DNA of 7,655 bases from JBPCRW01 sp050996405 (GTDB taxonomy: Bacteria > Acidobacteriota > Blastocatellia > Pyrinomonadales > Pyrinomonadaceae), in NCBI GenBank assembly GCA_050996405.1, contig JBPCRW010000137.1, positions 1 through 7,655 on the forward strand. The letters run 5' to 3'. Of this stretch, positions 4,987 through 7,655 are shown piece by piece. Every line of letters starts with the position of its first letter. Within the stretch, counting starts at the first letter, position 1. The notes under the pieces are model-generated. The model had not been told where the DNA came from and searched no databases. It saw only the letters and a list, made by a program, of their open reading frames with translations. The position numbers and the translations under genes were made by a program.

Positions 4987-6579
4987 TTAACAATTAACTC
5001 TGGAACAAACGGCAATGCAGCGCGAACCGCCGTTACCATCGGCAGTAAATGATTTTCTCCGCGCCGCGCCATTTTGGTTTCGCGCCAATTCCGTTAAGAC
5101 TTCGGCGAGTTTAGCAACACCGCTTCGTATCTGTTTTTCGTCAAACGCCGCATAGCCGAAAACTAAACCGCTGCGCGGATACATATTGACGCTGTGATCG
5201 GAAATGGGTGAAAGTTTGATATTTACTGCGGCGGCTTTTTCCGCCACTTCCCGGTCGTTGAAATTGTCGGGCAGCCAGCCGACAAGATGCATTCCGGCAT
5301 CGTCGGCTTTCATCTCCAGCAGTCCCTTCAAGTTTCGGCGCACTTCTTCGACCAAAACCTGCTGTCTTTCCTTATAGAGTGTCCGCATTCGGCGAACGTG
5401 ACGGGCAAAATGACCTTCGGAAATAAATTCGGCTAAAATCGCCTGTTCAATCAAGGGCGAATGCGCTCCGCTGAGCATTCGCGCGGCGGTGAAAACATCC
5501 GCCAGATCCAGCGGCACAACCAGGCAGCCGAGCTTTAAAGACGGGAAAATCGTTTTGCTGAAAGTTCCGATATATAACACGCGCCCTTCCTGGTCGAGTC
5601 CTTGCAGGGACGCGAGCGGATGACCCGAATAACGATATTCGCTGTCGTAATCATCCTCGATTATCCACGCGCCCGTCTGACGCGCCATTTCGATAAGCGA
5701 CAAGCGGCGCGTGACGCTCATCGTCACGCCGAGCGGATACTGGTGCGAAGGCGTAACATAAATCAGTTTCGGATTTTTGCTCAACTCCAGTGTCGCCTTG
5801 AAATTCAGCCCGTCTTCGTCCACCGGAACGGGAATCAGTTTTGCTCTCGCTTTCGAGAATAAGCTGCGCGCGCTCGTGTGACCCGGATCTTCCATCCAAA
5901 CCTCGTCGTGCGGTTCTAAGAAAACTGAGGCGATTAAAGCCAGTGCCTGCTGCGCTCCAGCGGTAATGATAACCTGCTCGGCATCGCAGTTCACGCCGCG
6001 CGCGGATTTCAGATGCGCGGCAATCGCCTCACGCAGCGGGCGAAAACCGGCTAAATCGCCATTAACCAGCGTTGCGGGCGGCGCGTGCCGATTCCAGCGC
6101 GCCGCAATGCGCGCCCAAGTGTCAAAGGGAAAAGAATCAATTGCCGTCAATCCGTTTTGAAACGGCACGAGTTTGTCCGCCGCATACTCGCGCAAAACGT
6201 TGTCCAAGTCTTGCGCTATTTGCCTGCCCTGGTTGGAAAGATTAAGCTCGCGCGAAAAGGCGGCTGTTTTCACGGCGCGCATCTTCGGCGTTTGCAGCAG
6301 TTCTTCAGGCAGTTCGCTCGCCACAAAAGTTCCCGCGCCGATTTTGCCTTCCAGATAGCCTTCGGCGAAAAGCTGGTCGTAGGCGTTGACAACCGTCATC
6401 CTTGATACGCCGAGCTGCCGGGCGAGCGAGCGCGACGACGGAATGCGCGATTTAGCGGAAAGCTCGCCATTTAAAATCGCCTGCCGCAATTTTTCGTAAA
6501 TTTGGCGGTGCATCGGAACGCGCGAAGCGGTTCGGTCGGACAGGGAAACAAACGGAAAACTGCTGATCTGCTTTTTCAT
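4987..6579 (-). CDS. MocR/PdxR-type regulator: wHTH fused to an aminotransferase-like PLP domain
   Basis: Residues about 12-88 form a GntR-type winged helix-turn-helix (PMHRQIYEKLRQAILNGEL, then SRSLARQLGVSRMTVVNAYD and the wing GKIGAGTFVAS). A linker follows to about 140. Residues about 145-500 are a class I aminotransferase fold with FRPLREAIAAHLKSARGV, TAGAQQAL, the cofactor-binding IIEDDYDSEYRY, and GTFSKTIFPSLKLG, where K342 is the expected PLP Schiff-base lysine. Family knowledge: MocR proteins are usually about 450-500 residues, bind PLP and regulate a neighbouring, often divergent, gene and themselves. At 530 residues this one carries a C-terminal tail of about 30 residues with C521, C525 and C530 that looks unlike the family. 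ATG 6579 directly precedes the domain; the leader is AT-rich with no Shine-Dalgarno sequence. The divergent neighbour is a PNPOx-like gene, the likely target. PdxR would be too specific a name, since no PLP synthase genes are seen. Confidence 0.9.
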   Translation of the reverse strand: MKKQISSFPFVSLSDRTASRVPMHRQIYEKLRQAILNGELSAKSRIPSSRSLARQLGVSRMTVVNAYDQLFAEGYLEGKIGAGTFVASELPEELLQTPKMRAVKTAAFSRELNLSNQGRQIAQDLDNVLREYAADKLVPFQNGLTAIDSFPFDTWARIAARWNRHAPPATLVNGDLAGFRPLREAIAAHLKSARGVNCDAEQVIITAGAQQALALIASVFLEPHDEVWMEDPGHTSARSLFSKARAKLIPVPVDEDGLNFKATLELSKNPKLIYVTPSHQYPLGVTMSVTRRLSLIEMARQTGAWIIEDDYDSEYRYSGHPLASLQGLDQEGRVLYIGTFSKTIFPSLKLGCLVVPLDLADVFTAARMLSGAHSPLIEQAILAEFISEGHFARHVRRMRTLYKERQQVLVEEVRRNLKGLLEMKADDAGMHLVGWLPDNFNDREVAEKAAAVNIKLSPISDHSVNMYPRSGLVFGYAAFDEKQIRSGVAKLAEVLTELARNQNGAARRKSFTADGNGGSRCIAVCSRVNC

Positions 6580-6603
6580 TTTATTTTATTTATTAATATC
6601 AAA

Positions 6604-6658
6604 CCGAATTGGCATATTAAAATTTAACCGGATAAAAGTTATAATTATACCAATTCGG
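6604..6658. promoter_or_regulatory. inverted repeat CCGAATTGG, candidate MocR operator
   Basis: CCGAATTGG (6604-6612) and its reverse complement CCAATTCGG (6650-6658) are perfect 9-bp arms 37 bp apart, with further AAA/TTT matching outside if one G is bulged. The right arm abuts and overlaps the extended -10 element predicted for the minus-strand MocR gene. The left arm lies 25 bp before its ATG. Such paired sites fit autoregulation by a MocR dimer. The repeat is seen directly; the binding is inferred. Confidence 0.45.
6644..6652 (-). promoter_or_regulatory. extended -10 promoter element for the MocR gene
   Basis: On the minus strand 6652-6644 reads TGGTATAAT, a perfect TGnTATAAT extended -10 box. 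Transcription would start near 6637, giving a leader of about 58 bases before ATG 6579. No good -35 is present at the right distance, which an extended -10 can tolerate. Its position inside the CCGAATTGG dyad makes repression by a protein bound there plausible. Confidence 0.45.
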
Positions 6659-6698
6659 GTTTAATTAAATTTTCAACTTTAGAATAATATATAAACTT

Positions 6699-6728
6699 GT
6701 AACCGTCAATTTTATATTAGGCGGTTAC
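6699..6728. repeat. hairpin/dyad GTAACCG in the divergent control region
   Basis: GTAACCG (6699-6705) pairs with CGGTTAC (6722-6728), and the stem extends inward by a T-G and a C-G pair. It lies roughly midway in the 318-bp gap between the two divergent genes. It is not followed by a T-run on either strand, so a protein-binding dyad or DNA cruciform is more likely than a terminator. It shares the AACCG core with the nearby CCGAATTGG dyad. Confidence 0.35.
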
Positions 6729-6827
6729 GCTATTATTTTAAAATGAAATAAAATCGAGTAAAGATTTAAAAATTACTAACCGAAAATAATATCTGCGTTC
6801 GATAAATGGTCTATAAAAAATTCTCCG

Positions 6828-6853
6828 AAATGGCACTTGAAAGAGTGCCATTT
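6828..6853. promoter_or_regulatory. perfect 10-bp dyad before the PNPOx-like gene, candidate operator
   Basis: AAATGGCACT (6828-6837) and AGTGCCATTT (6844-6853) are exact reverse complements around six bases. This is the strongest symmetry in the control region. The centre holds TTGAAA (6837-6842), which is placed as the -35 box of a candidate plus-strand promoter, so a protein bound here would act on polymerase directly. The MocR protein encoded next door is the obvious candidate binder. An RNA hairpin is possible only if transcription starts upstream of it. Confidence 0.5.
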
Positions 6854-6867
6854 GCAATTATTATAAA
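6837..6867 (+). promoter_or_regulatory. candidate promoter of the PNPOx-like gene
   Basis: TTGAAA (6837-6842) is followed at 18-19 bp by TTATAAA (6861-6867). Transcription would start near 6873, about 25 bases before the TTG start and just ahead of the ribosome binding site. TATACT at 6871-6876 is an alternative -10 but would start too close to the Shine-Dalgarno sequence. Confidence 0.35.
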
Positions 6868-6883
6868 TTTTATACTTGCTGCA

Positions 6884-6889
6884 AAGGAG
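6884..6889 (+). promoter_or_regulatory. ribosome binding site AAGGAG that fixes a TTG start
   Basis: AAGGAG at 6884-6889 lies 8 bases before TTG 6898. This is the best Shine-Dalgarno sequence in the window and supports the rare TTG initiation codon over later ATGs, which fall inside conserved domain sequence. Confidence 0.75.
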
Positions 6890-6897
6890 TTTTTGAT

Positions 6898-7569
6898 TTG
6901 AGCGAACAACTAACACCAACCGGCAAAACCAAGCTGCGCCGCTTGCCAAAACGCGGCTCGTTTGACCGCGAAACGATTTACGAAATTCTTGACGAAGCAT
7001 TTATTTGCCACGTCGGTTTTACGATTGACGAGCAAACTTTCGTCATTCCGACCGGCTACGCGCGGCGCGGCGACGAGTTGTTAATTCACGGCTCAAGCGC
7101 GAGCCGGATGATGCGCGCGATGGCTTGGGAAGTTCCGGTTTGCATCACCGTAACTTTAATTGACGGATTGGTTTTGGCGCGCTCGGCTTTTCACCACTCG
7201 ATGAATTACCGCTCGGTGGTTGCCTTCGGCGCGGCGAAAATTATCAAAGATGAAAAAGAAAAATTGGAAGCCCTTCGCCTCTTTACCGAACATATCGTTC
7301 CCTGTCGCTGGGCTGAGGTTCGACCGCCGAACGCGATTGAACTGAAAGCGACGACGGTTCTCGCGCTGCCGCTGACGGAAGCGTCGGCGAAAATTCGCAC
7401 GGGAAATCCGGTTGACGACGCGGAAGATTATGAAATGAATGTTTGGGCGGGCGTGCTTCCGCTGGCAATGAAAATCGGCGAGCCGATGCCGGATTCGCAG
7501 ACGAGTCGGGAAGTTGACCGACCAGATTACATAACAGGTCGTGATACAAGCAAAAGAATCGGCGTATAA
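6898..7569 (+). CDS. PNPOx-like flavin-binding protein (pyridoxamine 5'-phosphate oxidase family)
   Basis: The 223-residue product has the split-barrel features of the Pyridox_ox_2 group: ICHVGFTIDEQTFVIPTGYA, then LLIHGSSASRMMRAM, VTLIDGLVLARSAFHHSMNY, RWAEVRPPNAIELKATTVLA, and the end box AKIRTGNPVDDAEDYEMNVW followed by AGVLPL. Family knowledge: members bind FMN or related flavins as dimers. True pyridoxamine phosphate oxidase activity has mostly not been shown for this subgroup, so the reaction is unknown. It is predicted cytoplasmic, with no signal peptide. The TTG start is set by AAGGAG eight bases upstream. The gene is divergent from the MocR regulator, a recurring pairing that suggests PLP- or amine-linked control. 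The last 25 or so residues after MKIGEPMPD are polar and less family-like. Confidence 0.9.
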   Translation: MSEQLTPTGKTKLRRLPKRGSFDRETIYEILDEAFICHVGFTIDEQTFVIPTGYARRGDELLIHGSSASRMMRAMAWEVPVCITVTLIDGLVLARSAFHHSMNYRSVVAFGAAKIIKDEKEKLEALRLFTEHIVPCRWAEVRPPNAIELKATTVLALPLTEASAKIRTGNPVDDAEDYEMNVWAGVLPLAMKIGEPMPDSQTSREVDRPDYITGRDTSKRIGV

Positions 7570-7655
7570 TGTTTGCAATACTTTTCGGAGGTCGCAAGCA
7601 AGAAACAGGGTGAGGGTCGGCAATGATTTTGGGACGCTTTTCACAGAGATGATCC
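7570..7655 (+). other. downstream end of window, possible start of another gene
   Basis: After the PNPOx-like stop there is an AG-rich stretch (GGGTGAGGG, 7608-7616), then ATG 7623 with only nine codons (MILGRFSQR) to TGA 7650-7652. That stop overlaps another ATG (7649), giving an ATGA junction. A second frame (from GTG 7610, reading VRVGNDFGTLFTEM) is open to the window end. A leader peptide, a frameshifted start or chance all fit; the window stops too soon to choose. Confidence 0.2.

Noticed and set aside
4742..4993. Minus-strand 83-codon ORF between mocR and the CGNR gene
   Set aside because: It overlaps the CGNR start in another frame, ends in a translated copy of the 21-bp duplication (NYAFEYT twice), and has no family resemblance.
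6699..6728. Rho-independent terminator
   Set aside because: The loop is 16 bases and no T-run follows on either strand; no gene ends nearby.
7156..7644. Minus-strand 162-codon ORF
   Set aside because: It is antisense to the PNPOx-like gene, whose family motifs and ribosome binding site are clear; the Arg-rich product is a shadow.

Overview
This is bacterial DNA: most reading frames are dense and fairly GC-rich, and the intergenic stretches are AT-rich. The families present (XRE regulator, PAS-GGDEF-EAL sensor, CGNR protein, MocR regulator, PNPOx-like flavoprotein) are spread widely among soil and environmental bacteria. The codon style recalls Blastocatellia-type Acidobacteriota, but that is an impression and not a demonstrated assignment.

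Layout. (1) 1-356, minus strand: the N-terminal part of an XRE/HTH regulator. It runs off the left edge, carries a one-base frameshift, and has a perfect 23-bp palindrome just upstream of its start. (2) 392-830: a scar of an integrated element. Direct and nested inverted repeats lead into the 3' half of a tRNA-Ala(CGC) gene (593-636), followed at once by the C-terminal end of a tyrosine recombinase on the minus strand. Neither side of the tRNA fragment carries the tRNA 5' half, so the arrangement resembles attP or an island-island junction. (3) 858-1121: a small unrecognised ORF with a good ribosome binding site, starting just past the point where recombinase similarity ends, followed by a hairpin. 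(4) 1351-3908: a cyclic-di-GMP signalling protein (PAS-PAS-PAS-GGDEF-EAL) with all key motifs readable but split by three single-base frameshifts. (5) 3901-4032, minus strand: a doubtful short membrane-type ORF overlapping the end of the EAL gene. (6) 4114-4794, minus: an ABATE/CGNR zinc-finger protein whose start is covered by a tandem 21-bp duplication. (7) 4987-6579, minus: a MocR/PdxR-type regulator with a wHTH plus an aminotransferase fold. (8) 6898-7569, plus: a PNPOx-like flavin-binding protein transcribed divergently from the MocR gene across a 318-bp AT-rich control region rich in dyad symmetry. (9) 7570-7655: downstream sequence with only a hint of another start.

How the parts fit. 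The clearest functional unit is the divergent pair mocR / PNPOx-like gene. The regulator binds PLP, its likely target belongs to the vitamin B6/flavin oxidase superfamily, and both predicted promoters sit in dyads. The CGNR gene follows mocR on the same strand and could be co-transcribed across a 192-bp gap. The left part is mobile-element debris.

A caution for the whole window: four one-base frameshifts are inferred in two genes, and the tRNA remnant also looks one C short. Either this is an area of recent gene decay or the sequence carries small indel errors. The intact mocR, CGNR and PNPOx-like frames show that the problem is not everywhere. I found no CRISPR array, rRNA gene, complete IS or convincing new multi-gene system.
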